Shown: in pieces, positions 8,412 to 15,520 of the stretch
Position numbering within the stretch: position 1 is the first letter of the stretch
How the letters are laid out: the number at the start of each line of letters is the position of its first letter
Assembly (NCBI GenBank): GCA_017472905.1
Contig: JAFUNW010000345.1
Span: 1-15,520, forward strand
Source: Bacteroidaceae bacterium
GTDB lineage: Bacteria; Bacteroidota; Bacteroidia; Bacteroidales; Bacteroidaceae
Reading direction: 5' to 3'
Length of the DNA: 15,520 bases
Position numbers and translations under genes: made by a program
Notes under the pieces: generated by a model
The model's database searches: none
The model's input: only the letters and a program-made list of their open reading frames with translations
Told to the model about the DNA's origin: nothing

Positions 8412-11400
8412 ATGAAAAACAACTTGAAAAATAATATGATGCAACTTTCCATAAAAGGAGCCTTATGTCTAAGCTTACTTGCAGCTCCCGGAGGGTTGAT
8501 GGCGCAGGATGAGGCGGTGAAAACAACTCCGTCCTCACAGACCGCCCAATATGAAATGTCGGAAATAACCGGACAAGTAATAGATGCGGCAACTAAAAAG
8601 CCTTTGTCCGGTGTACGTGTTGAAGCATTGAACGATATGCGATATACGGCAATGACAGATGAGAACGGTAACTATAAAATTAAAGTACCTGAGTTTGTTA
8701 AGAGTTTGTATGTTTCAACTTCAGACTATAGCAGTGCGCAATATGCTATTCGTGGACAACAGGAGATAAACATGGTTTTATACTCCGATCAGTTCAAACA
8801 ACAGTATACGAATGGCACCAATGTCATGAACATAAATCAAAGCAATCCGGGATTGACTTCTTCTTTGACGGCTGATGAAGAAATTGAAAATCAATTAGGA
8901 GGAGACGTTCGTTCCATTTCACGCTCAGGTATGCCGGCTATTGGTGCAGCAATGTTCATTCGAGGCTTAAATTCTTTGAATGCCAATGCACAGCCCTTGG
9001 TTGTATTGGATGGTGTGATGCTTGACAAACAAGAGGGACGTATTACCATGCATGACGGATTCTTTAACAATATCCTTTCCGGTATTGAGGTTGGTGATAT
9101 AGAAAGTATTCGTGTACTCAAGAATGGTACAGCATTGTATGGAGCTCGTGGTGCAAATGGTGTTATTTTAATAGATACCAAACGTGGACGTAGCATGGCT
9201 ACTCGCATCGATGCCAATATCTTTGCCGGTGTAACATTGGAACCCACTTTGCCCGAAATGATGGGGGCGAATGATTATCGTCTGTATGCAAGTGAAATGG
9301 TCTCTTCTTTCTCAACGAATAAGAAACTTCCTTGGTTGACCAATGACGTAAACGACTATTATTATAAGCGTTATCATAACAACACTGATTGGAGTGATTA
9401 TATTTATAAAGAGGCTTTTACTCAGAACTATAAGGTTAATGTTCAGGGTGGTGACAAAGTGGCAATGTACAACTTCTCATTGGGATTGACACAAGCCGAT
9501 GCTCCTATTGAAGCCAATGATTTCTCACGTTTGAACATTCGTTTCAATACAGACATTACGCTGATAAAGAATCTTACGACCAAATTTGACATCTCTTACT
9601 CACGTGTAAATCGCGATTTGCGGGATGATGGAGTAACAACCGATTATACAGCAGGTCCGGTGGTTTCACCGACTTATTTGTCACTTATAAAATCTCCGAT
9701 ATTGCATCCTTATGCTTATGATGTAAAGGGAAATCTTAGCCCAACATTGGATGGTGCAGATGCAGATTTGGCAAACTTGGCAAACCCGTTGGCTATTATT
9801 AATACCGGTGATGGTGAGAACAAGAATGCACAGGAATATACTGTATTCAATGTTGGTCTTACTCCGCGTTTGCAATTATCTAAGAACGTAGCTATCAGTA
9901 CAATGTTCAATTATACACTAAGTCGTATGAATGAACGGTATTTTCGTGGAATGACAGCTGTTCCCAAGTTTTATCTGGAAAATAAAGGAGTTATCGAAAA
10001 TGAATCTTCTTCACTTTTCGCAAAAGAAGAGAATCTTTATAGCGATACTCGTGTAGATTTTACTAAAAAATGGGGAGCACATTCTTTGGATGTATTTGGC
10101 GGTTTCCGTTTTATGTATAGTTCTTATTTGTCGAACTATCAAACCGGATATAATACTGGTAACGATAAGATGCCGAATCTTTCAACCTCATTGTCCTATC
10201 GTACAGTGGGTGGTGACGATGATGAATGGATTAATTTAGCCTATTATGCAAATGCCGAATATAACTATCAGAACAAATATTTTGTTCAAGGTATTCTTTC
10301 TGCTGAAACTTCTTCTCGTTTTGGCTCTGAAGCCGGTGGACTGAAATTGGCTGATGTCTGCTGGGGTATTTTCCCCTCTTTGCAAGCTGCTTGGTTGATT
10401 TCTTCAGAAGATTGGTTCAAAGCATCGGCAATTAACTATCTGAAATTGACAGCTGGATATGATGTGTCGGGTAATGATGATATGAATTATTTGGCTAGTC
10501 GTACCTACTTTGGTTCAAAGCAATATGCAGATAAGGCAATGGGACTTCAGTTGCAGAACATCGGTAATGAAACATTGAAATGGGAAACAACTCGCCGCAT
10601 GAATGTAGGTTTAGAATTGAGCCTGTTGAAAAATCGTTTGCAATTAAGTGCTTCGGCCTTTATGAGTAAGACCTCAGATTTGCTTACTTTGATTGATTAT
10701 CCGGAAGTTGCCGGATTGAAACAATATTGGGGTAATAGCGGAGAATTGGAAAACCGAGGTGTAGAATTTGCTTTCAATGCCAAGTTGGTAAATACTTCTA
10801 AGTTCAAATGGGAATTGGGAGCAAGCGCTTCGCATTATAAGAACGAGATAACTAGTCAGCCGGGTGGAAAAGAGACGATTTCCACATTCTGCAATGCTGA
10901 AATACTTACTCGTGAGGGTGAAGCAGCCGGTGTATTCTATGGTTATAAAACAAACGGAGTTTTTGCTTCCGATGCTGCAGCTTCTGCAGCTCATGTAAAT
11001 GAAGACGGAACAACAAGCAAACTTTATCAATTGGCTTCGAACGGAGCACGTCAGGAGTTTGCAGCCGGTGATATCCATTTTGTAGATCTGACAGGAGACG
11101 GTCGGATAGATAAAGAAGATAAAACCATTATTGGTAACCCCAATCCGGATTTGTACGGTAATATCTATACCAATTTACATTACAAACGTTTCTCTTTGAA
11201 CATCGGATTGAATTATTCTTTAGGAAACGATGTTTACAACTATCAACGCTCGCAGTTGGAAGGAGGAAGCAATCTCTACAACCAAACAACAGCTATGCTT
11301 AATCGTTGGAGCGGTGAGGGACATATTACCAATATGCCGCATGCTACATACGGTGACCCGATGGGTAACGGACGTTTCTCAGATCGTTGGATTGAAGATG

Positions 11401-11639
11401 GAAGTTATCTACGTTTAAAGAATGTAACCTTCTCTTATAAAGTTCCGGTTCCTGTAACATGGAGTTGGTTGCAAGGAGTTACAGTTTGGTGTTCTGCAAA
11501 CAATTTGCTGACATTTACCAAGTACTTGGGTAGCGATCCTGAATTCTCAGCCGGAAACAGCGTGCTTTATCAAGGAATTGATACTGGAATGTTGCCACTG
11601 AGCCGCAACTTCAATGTGGGTGTAAAAGTAAACCTCTAA
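8412..11639 (+). CDS. SusC/RagA-family TonB-linked outer-membrane transporter (SusC-2), complete
   Basis: This is a complete SusC-type importer of 1075 residues from the ATG at 8412. A GTG immediately upstream (8409) is also open, but the ATG gives a normal signal peptide with probable type I cleavage after GGLMA (residue 31, then QDEA). Residues about 51-128 form a CarboxypepD_reg-like beta-sandwich (EITGQVIDAATKKPLSGVRV, DENGNYKI). The plug spans about 155-260 and includes MFIRGLNSLNANAQPLVVLDG and IRVLKNGTALYGARGANGVI. There is no N-terminal STN domain, so direct anti-sigma signalling is not expected. The barrel follows, with an EF-hand-like loop DLTGDGRIDKED at 892-903, ending LSRNFNVGVKVNL. 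It is diverged from SusC-1 across the plug and C terminus, suggesting a different ligand or ligand part. Its stop touches the first possible start of SusD-2. Confidence 0.97.
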   Translation: MKNNLKNNMMQLSIKGALCLSLLAAPGGLMAQDEAVKTTPSSQTAQYEMSEITGQVIDAATKKPLSGVRVEALNDMRYTAMTDENGNYKIKVPEFVKSLYVSTSDYSSAQYAIRGQQEINMVLYSDQFKQQYTNGTNVMNINQSNPGLTSSLTADEEIENQLGGDVRSISRSGMPAIGAAMFIRGLNSLNANAQPLVVLDGVMLDKQEGRITMHDGFFNNILSGIEVGDIESIRVLKNGTALYGARGANGVILIDTKRGRSMATRIDANIFAGVTLEPTLPEMMGANDYRLYASEMVSSFSTNKKLPWLTNDVNDYYYKRYHNNTDWSDYIYKEAFTQNYKVNVQGGDKVAMYNFSLGLTQADAPIEANDFSRLNIRFNTDITLIKNLTTKFDISYSRVNRDLRDDGVTTDYTAGPVVSPTYLSLIKSPILHPYAYDVKGNLSPTLDGADADLANLANPLAIINTGDGENKNAQEYTVFNVGLTPRLQLSKNVAISTMFNYTLSRMNERYFRGMTAVPKFYLENKGVIENESSSLFAKEENLYSDTRVDFTKKWGAHSLDVFGGFRFMYSSYLSNYQTGYNTGNDKMPNLSTSLSYRTVGGDDDEWINLAYYANAEYNYQNKYFVQGILSAETSSRFGSEAGGLKLADVCWGIFPSLQAAWLISSEDWFKASAINYLKLTAGYDVSGNDDMNYLASRTYFGSKQYADKAMGLQLQNIGNETLKWETTRRMNVGLELSLLKNRLQLSASAFMSKTSDLLTLIDYPEVAGLKQYWGNSGELENRGVEFAFNAKLVNTSKFKWELGASASHYKNEITSQPGGKETISTFCNAEILTREGEAAGVFYGYKTNGVFASDAAASAAHVNEDGTTSKLYQLASNGARQEFAAGDIHFVDLTGDGRIDKEDKTIIGNPNPDLYGNIYTNLHYKRFSLNIGLNYSLGNDVYNYQRSQLEGGSNLYNQTTAMLNRWSGEGHITNMPHATYGDPMGNGRFSDRWIEDGSYLRLKNVTFSYKVPVPVTWSWLQGVTVWCSANNLLTFTKYLGSDPEFSAGNSVLYQGIDTGMLPLSRNFNVGVKVNL

Positions 11640-11683
11640 TGATGAGAGGAATTATGAAACAAGAAAAAGAAAATAACACAAAT

Positions 11684-13549
11684 ATGAGAAAGAAATCATT
11701 CATAGGCATGGTTGTCCTCTTTACCGGACTATTCTGTTCTTGTGGCGACATGCTTGATATAGACAGTACTCGTGTGGAATTCGAGAAAGATAATACACTG
11801 GATTCTCCGAACGATTCTCTCTACTCTTTTTGGGGTATCTTGCAGAAAGTGCAAGTAGTAGCAGACCGCTATCCTCTTTTCGGAGAGTTACGTGCCGATT
11901 TGGTGAGTGTAACCGATGATGCTGATACCGATTTGCGTGCCATTGCAGATTTTGATTTTGCATCTATCAGTGATGAATGTGAATATACGAATATCAGCGA
12001 CTTCTATGCTGTAATCAACAATTGCAACTATTTTATTGCAAATGTAGATACCTCTTTTGTTACCACTCAGCAGACACGTCCGTTGTTGGCAGAGTATGCT
12101 GCAGCTAAGGCTATTCGTGCTTGGACCTATATGCAAATGGCAACGATTTATGGTTCTGTTCCATATTATAGTCAGCCACTTACCACAATGGAAGAGGTTA
12201 ACAAAATCGCAAATGACCCCTCTATTCGTTTGGATATGACAGGCTTGGCCGGTAAATTAATCGAAGATCTGCTTCCATATACAGAAGTCGTTTATCCATT
12301 ATGGAAATTACCCAAAAGTGCATGGGGAGGAGAGAACGATATTCAAGCCAAAAACCTGATAATGCCAATCGACATTCTCTTAGGTGACCTTTATTTGTGG
12401 TTGGGCCAATACGAACAAGCAGCACGTCATTACTATGCTGAAATTGTTCGTGCTGAGAAAACGGTAGGAACTTCCCATGTCAGTTGGTTGGTATTCAATA
12501 GCGTGACGAATTCTTATCGGGCAGTAGACGCATTCTCCCATATTTTCAGTCCGTCGGGAAGTAGTTCTGATATCTCGACTGTTATTCCAATGAGTATGGA
12601 GGCCGGATTGGGACGTATTTCTACTTTACCGGCATTGTGGGGACACGATGTAGCCCGTCACGAAACAGAGGAGGTAACAGACGAGAATGCTGAAGAGTCT
12701 GAGATTTTTGTAGTACCTAGTTTGGAACCATCTCCCCGTAGCGTAGAGATAAGTGAATCACAAGATAACGGTGAATACGCTCATGGAAACTTCAGTTTAT
12801 TCGGTAAAGATCTGGGAGCCGGTGATGCTCGTCGCCATTGCACTTATGTAACGGGAACGGTTAATGGCGAATCACGTGCCCGTAATCTTAAGTTTGAAGG
12901 TTGGGTTGTTGTTTATCGCGCAGCATTGTTCTATCTTCGTTTTGCAGAAGCAGTTAACCGAATGGGCTATCCAGAGTATGCTTTCGGTGTGCTGAAATAT
13001 GGTTTGAACGCTACTACACTTAATACAATGGTAGATGAAGTGAGTGGCGACACTACAAGTTTGGCGTTGATTCCCGAAGCGGTACAACCAAGAGATGCTT
13101 CCGGTGTAGCCATGTTCCCGGCATTCTCTTCACTGACTTCCAGTAGCAGTCTGTTGAATGCTGTAAATGTAGGAATCCATTCACGCGGATGTTTTGGAAC
13201 AGATATGGATACCGATGGTTCATTGGCTTTGTGGAAGTACGAAGATTACACCTTTAAAGACAGTGTTCGCCTTGCTGATGAATTCCATCTGACAGAATCT
13301 TCTACTCCGGAAGATACTATTGCTGCATATCAAACGATTGTGGAAGAAATGATTGTTGATGAGTTGGTACTTGAAACAGCTTGGGAAGGAAACCGTATGT
13401 TTGACCTGATGCGTATCGGACGTCATCGGGGAGATATGACAGAGTTTGTAGCTCGTACAATTGCGATGCGTAATGGAGAAAACTCTTTCGATAATGCGTT
13501 ATACAATCGCTTGAAAGACGAATCTAATTGGTATTTGCCATTTAAATAA
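11684..13549 (+). CDS. SusD/RagB-family surface lipoprotein (SusD-2)
   Basis: This is the predicted surface partner of SusC-2, 621 residues from ATG 11684. That start gives a compact signal peptide (MRKKSFIGMVVLF) with lipidation at Cys20 in LFCSC, then GDMLDID. Earlier in-frame ATGs at 11639, 11642 and 11654 would add a charged extension; the ATG at 11639 overlaps the SusC-2 stop by one base. SusD features include ISDFYAVINNCNYFIANVD, AAKAIRAWTYMQMATIYGSVPYY, DLYLWLGQYEQAARHY and the C-terminal VDELVLETAWEGNRMFDLMRIG. Two oddities are visible. A Glu/Ser/Pro-rich stretch at about 326-364 (EEVTDENAEESE and following) looks like a disordered surface loop. The C terminus ends NWYLPFK and lacks the QNP tail seen in SusD-1. 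Family assignment is secure; start choice is moderate. Confidence 0.94.
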   Translation: MRKKSFIGMVVLFTGLFCSCGDMLDIDSTRVEFEKDNTLDSPNDSLYSFWGILQKVQVVADRYPLFGELRADLVSVTDDADTDLRAIADFDFASISDECEYTNISDFYAVINNCNYFIANVDTSFVTTQQTRPLLAEYAAAKAIRAWTYMQMATIYGSVPYYSQPLTTMEEVNKIANDPSIRLDMTGLAGKLIEDLLPYTEVVYPLWKLPKSAWGGENDIQAKNLIMPIDILLGDLYLWLGQYEQAARHYYAEIVRAEKTVGTSHVSWLVFNSVTNSYRAVDAFSHIFSPSGSSSDISTVIPMSMEAGLGRISTLPALWGHDVARHETEEVTDENAEESEIFVVPSLEPSPRSVEISESQDNGEYAHGNFSLFGKDLGAGDARRHCTYVTGTVNGESRARNLKFEGWVVVYRAALFYLRFAEAVNRMGYPEYAFGVLKYGLNATTLNTMVDEVSGDTTSLALIPEAVQPRDASGVAMFPAFSSLTSSSSLLNAVNVGIHSRGCFGTDMDTDGSLALWKYEDYTFKDSVRLADEFHLTESSTPEDTIAAYQTIVEEMIVDELVLETAWEGNRMFDLMRIGRHRGDMTEFVARTIAMRNGENSFDNALYNRLKDESNWYLPFK

Positions 13550-13573
13550 ACCAATCGAATACTATTGACGAAA

Positions 13574-13626
13574 AAATCACCGAGTTATCTAAGAATTTTC
13601 CTTTAGATAACTCGGTGATTTCTTTT
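13574..13626 (+). terminator. Strong intrinsic terminator of the SusCD-FAS1 operon
   Basis: A perfect 19-bp inverted repeat is formed by AAATCACCGAGTTATCTAA (13574-13592) and its complement (13603-13621) around a 10-nt loop. The T-rich run TTTCTTTT follows at 13619-13626. It starts 24 bp after the SusD-2 stop codon, where the operon should end. The A-rich 5' side also gives a T-rich run on the opposite strand, so it could act in both directions. Confidence 0.9.
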
Positions 13627-13665
13627 AAAAAACACTCCGGAAAAAGATATATAGGTTCAAGTGCA

Positions 13666-13727
13666 AAGTATCTTAAGATACTTGCCCATTTATCTTAAGA
13701 TACTTGCTCATTTATCTTAAGATACTT
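13666..13727. repeat. Three palindromic iterons with exact 22-bp period
   Basis: The 12-bp palindrome TATCTTAAGATA occurs three times, at 13669-13680, 13691-13702 and 13713-13724, with start-to-start spacing of exactly 22 bp. The first copy lies in a longer 18-bp palindrome, AAGTATCTTAAGATACTT (13666-13683). The 10-bp spacers after copies 1 and 2, CTTGCCCATT and CTTGCTCATT, differ at one base, so these are true tandem direct repeats. A 22-bp period is about two helical turns and would place the sites on one DNA face. Possible roles are a protein-binding array, a dispersed repeat family, or a structured RNA end. The repeats are seen directly; the function is unknown. Confidence 0.85.
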
Positions 13728-13765
13728 TTTTGCCCTTTTTTTGCTGATTTTATAAAACTAAAGAT

Positions 13766-13801
13766 ATCAAAATAGCACCCTTTAAAAAGTGCTATTTTGA
13801 T
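13766..13801 (-). terminator. Probable terminator of the minus-strand glycosyltransferase gene
   Basis: The arms ATCAAAATAGCAC (13766-13778) and GTGCTATTTTGAT (13789-13801) pair perfectly over 13 bp around a 10-nt loop. Read on the minus strand, the hairpin begins 55 bp after the glycosyltransferase stop and is followed by the T-rich ATCTTTAGTTTTAT. The plus-strand side is less T-rich, which favours the minus orientation. The T tract is interrupted, so confidence is moderate. Confidence 0.65.
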
Positions 13802-13856
13802 TGTTAACGAGCCATTAGGTTCAATGATTAAAAAACGATTGGAACTTAATAAATAT

Positions 13857-14969
13857 TTAGTGGAGCAATTGATACACATCCATTGTTTTTTCAGCTATAG
13901 TATCCCAATCATATTCCTCCATCGGATAGTCAATGCGGCGGAATTCCTCTTGCGCTACATTACGCAGTTTTTCTGTCAATTGGTCTATGTTGCCTGTATG
14001 GAAATAATGCTCGTACTTCAAACCGACTTCTAAATTGGCAGGGATGTTGCTTACTATCACAGGTAATCGGTAACTCATGGCCTCCAGCAAGGCTATGGGA
14101 AGACCTTCATGTGAAGAAGGGAGTACAAAGCATCGTGCATGAGTGAGCAACGAATGAAGTTTCCGTCCTTTTACAAATCCCGTCAGTATTACACCTGCTT
14201 TGCGAGCCTGTTCCTTCAGCGAACGTGAATAGTCATCCTCAAAGTCTGTATCACCTGCCAATACCAACTTGATATCTGAGGCTGAGGAACTTTTTATTTT
14301 TAACTTTTCATTTTTAAATCTCACAAACGCCTCCACCAAATGGTGTAGATTCTTCTCCGGTACGAAGCGACACATACCCAATATATATTTTCCCTCTTCG
14401 ATTCCCAATTCTTGGAAATATTCCGGAAAGTCTGTAAAATTAGGTTTCGGTACTCCATTATATATAAGGTGTGCATCCCGCCGTCCGTATTTGCGTACAA
14501 TCAAATCATTAATGAGTTCCGATATGACAATGACCTTGTTGGCGAATAAGCATCCCATCCGTTCGCCACACATCAAAATAATCTTGGCCATCTTGCCCCA
14601 TTTATCCCTGTCATAGTCAGGGCCATGATGTGTGAACACCACCTTCATCCCCAACAGTCGGGCATACGGCGTGAGCAAAGCTGGTCCGATGGCATGGATA
14701 TGCAGCACATCAGCACCAAGTTTCTTAGCTTTATTGATAGCACGAAAAGTATGGATAATGGCCTCAAAAGACTTCTTCTTCGGCGTCTTTACATCCACTA
14801 ATTTCACCCCCTTCCACTCCGTCAAAGCATCATGTACATAGTTTTTCCTGCGGATGACGCTCACCTCATGCCCCATCCTTGCAATGCGGGGAAACAACTC
14901 CTCGCAATGCGTCTCTACACCACCCATGACATCAGGGATGCCACGAGTGCCGGTAACAACAATTTTCAT
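13857..14969 (-). CDS. GT-B family 4 glycosyltransferase
   Basis: This predicted cytoplasmic or membrane-associated glycosyltransferase has 370 residues, a normal GT4 length. GT4 enzymes transfer a sugar from a nucleotide-sugar donor with retention of configuration. The N-terminal Rossmann half has GTRGIPDVMGGVETHCEEL (7-25), with the Gly-rich acceptor loop, and VLHIHAIGPALL and FTHHGPDYDRDKWG. The link VIVISELINDLI and LIYNGVP leads to the C-terminal half, which starts near ILGMCRFVPEKN (196-207). The donor-site EX7E motif is complete, E288 to E296 in HEGLPIALLEAMSY. Residues about 219-232 (KNEKLKIKSSSASD) are a low-complexity insert encoded by an A/T-rich stretch. The gene lies 160 bp downstream of the acyltransferase on the same strand. 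This suggests assembly of a surface polysaccharide or other glycan; sugar and acceptor are not predictable. Confidence 0.93.
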   Translation of the reverse strand: MKIVVTGTRGIPDVMGGVETHCEELFPRIARMGHEVSVIRRKNYVHDALTEWKGVKLVDVKTPKKKSFEAIIHTFRAINKAKKLGADVLHIHAIGPALLTPYARLLGMKVVFTHHGPDYDRDKWGKMAKIILMCGERMGCLFANKVIVISELINDLIVRKYGRRDAHLIYNGVPKPNFTDFPEYFQELGIEEGKYILGMCRFVPEKNLHHLVEAFVRFKNEKLKIKSSSASDIKLVLAGDTDFEDDYSRSLKEQARKAGVILTGFVKGRKLHSLLTHARCFVLPSSHEGLPIALLEAMSYRLPVIVSNIPANLEVGLKYEHYFHTGNIDQLTEKLRNVAQEEFRRIDYPMEEYDWDTIAEKTMDVYQLLH

Positions 14970-15129
14970 TGGATTATTTCTTTAAGCAGAAGAAATTTCT
15001 ATTAATTATAGCAAATAAAGCGCCTGTTTTTACTGAAAGTTTTTGGTATGATTAATAAAAAGCAGCCAATCATCCAAAGCTTTAAGTATGACAAATAAAA
15101 AAATATAATGATGAACCCACGCGGAAGAC

Positions 15130-15520
15130 TTATTTGTGGGCACTCAGTGTTTCCACTTTTGGGAAAAACCAAAACTTTACCACATGGGAAAAGATTACTG
15201 CTCCAACAATCGTCAACAAGCAAGTCAACACATAAAGCATTTCTGCATTGTCAATGTATTTCTCCAGATGTACACGCTCTATCACACGGAAAATCACCAT
15301 GTGGCATAAGTATATCTCCATGCTGATGCCGCTGATGTATTTCGTAAAGCGGTTCTGTAAAATGCAGTCATTACACCCAATGGCATAAATTACCCATAAC
15401 GAAAACAGTATAACCATTGAAACTTCAAACCCCAAAGGCATTTTGTTTATTCCTGAAAATAACATATATGCCACAAAAGTAAGGATACATAAAGCCCAAA
15501 CTCCCCATTGCCACTGACGG
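15130..15520 (-). CDS. Membrane acyltransferase, acyltransferase-3 type (C-terminal part only)
   Basis: The frame is open to the right edge of the window, so only the last 129 or so residues are visible; the GTG at 15474 is internal, since codons for RQWQWGVWALCILTF lie before it. The visible part has about three hydrophobic membrane segments. It includes FTKYISGISMEIYLCHMVIFRVIE, which fits the family pattern of a late helix with (S/G)-x-x-(S/A)-x-x-x-Y-L-x-H, and ends KFWFFPKVETLSAHK. Acyltransferase-3 (OafA/YrhL-like) proteins are integral inner-membrane enzymes that add acetyl or related acyl groups to sugars of surface glycans. The catalytic N-terminal region is outside the window. A role modifying the glycan made with the neighbouring glycosyltransferase is inferred from position. 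Confidence 0.78.
   Translation of the reverse strand, partial: RQWQWGVWALCILTFVAYMLFSGINKMPLGFEVSMVILFSLWVIYAIGCNDCILQNRFTKYISGISMEIYLCHMVIFRVIERVHLEKYIDNAEMLYVLTCLLTIVGAVIFSHVVKFWFFPKVETLSAHK

Larger units (their letters stand above)
13550..13856. other. Convergent intergenic region (307 bp)
   Basis: This gap separates the plus-strand operon from the minus-strand glycosyltransferase. It contains the operon terminator, the 22-bp iterons and a second hairpin facing the glycosyltransferase. T-rich runs lie around 13725-13742. I see no credible coding region, no tRNA-like structure and no clear Bacteroidales promoter (TTTG and TAnnTTTG pair) in it. Confidence 0.75.

Noticed and set aside
1..13549. 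Recent tandem duplication of a SusCD-FAS1 unit
   Set aside because: The paired proteins share family motifs only; plug loops, barrel ends and SusD tails differ strongly by eye, so any duplication is old or the pairs were acquired separately.
13666..13727. Iterons considered as a short CRISPR array
   Set aside because: The spacers are only 10 bp and nearly identical to each other, the repeat is 12 bp, and no cas gene is nearby.
13797..14033. Plus-strand open frame of 78 codons overlapping the end of the glycosyltransferase
   Set aside because: Most of it is antisense to the conserved C-terminal half of the glycosyltransferase, and its start lies within the terminator hairpin.
15002..15223. 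Minus-strand open frame in the gap between glycosyltransferase and acyltransferase
   Set aside because: It overlaps the 3' end of the acyltransferase in another frame and has no recognisable motif; the 160-bp gap itself shows no clear promoter.

Overview
The window looks like chromosomal DNA from a gut-type Bacteroidales organism (Bacteroides, Phocaeicola or a close relative). The reasons are two SusC/SusD pairs, lipoprotein signal peptides followed by acidic residues, A-rich leaders without clear Shine-Dalgarno sequences, and moderate to low GC. The genus assignment is an inference from gene content and style, not from a marker gene.

Positions 1-13549 hold six consecutive plus-strand genes with short gaps, most simply one operon whose 5' end lies outside the window. 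The order is SusC-1 (5'-truncated), SusD-1, a tandem-FAS1 lipoprotein, a second tandem-FAS1 lipoprotein, SusC-2 and SusD-2. Each SusC/SusD pair should form an outer-membrane, TonB-driven importer with a surface lipoprotein lid. The two FAS1 proteins between them are predicted cell-surface lipoproteins. Each carries two divergent fasciclin domains and a C-terminal beta-rich region that resembles a carbohydrate-binding module, clearest in the second. The layout suggests a double importer for a glycan or glycoconjugate, with the FAS1 proteins as accessory surface binding or adhesion subunits. No glycoside hydrolase, lyase, sulfatase, protease or regulator lies in the window, so the substrate cannot be named. 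A perfect 10-bp hairpin with a GAAA loop sits between the two FAS1 genes and may tune expression within the operon.

Positions 13550-13856 form a convergent intergenic region. It holds a strong terminator for the operon, three copies of a 12-bp palindrome spaced exactly 22 bp apart, and a second hairpin placed to terminate the opposing minus-strand gene.

Positions 13857-15520 carry two minus-strand genes of a different character: a GT-B family 4 glycosyltransferase and the C-terminal end of a membrane acyltransferase (acyltransferase-3 type). They look like the downstream end of a surface-polysaccharide or glycan-modification locus. The window therefore spans the boundary between a nutrient-uptake locus and a glycan-synthesis locus.
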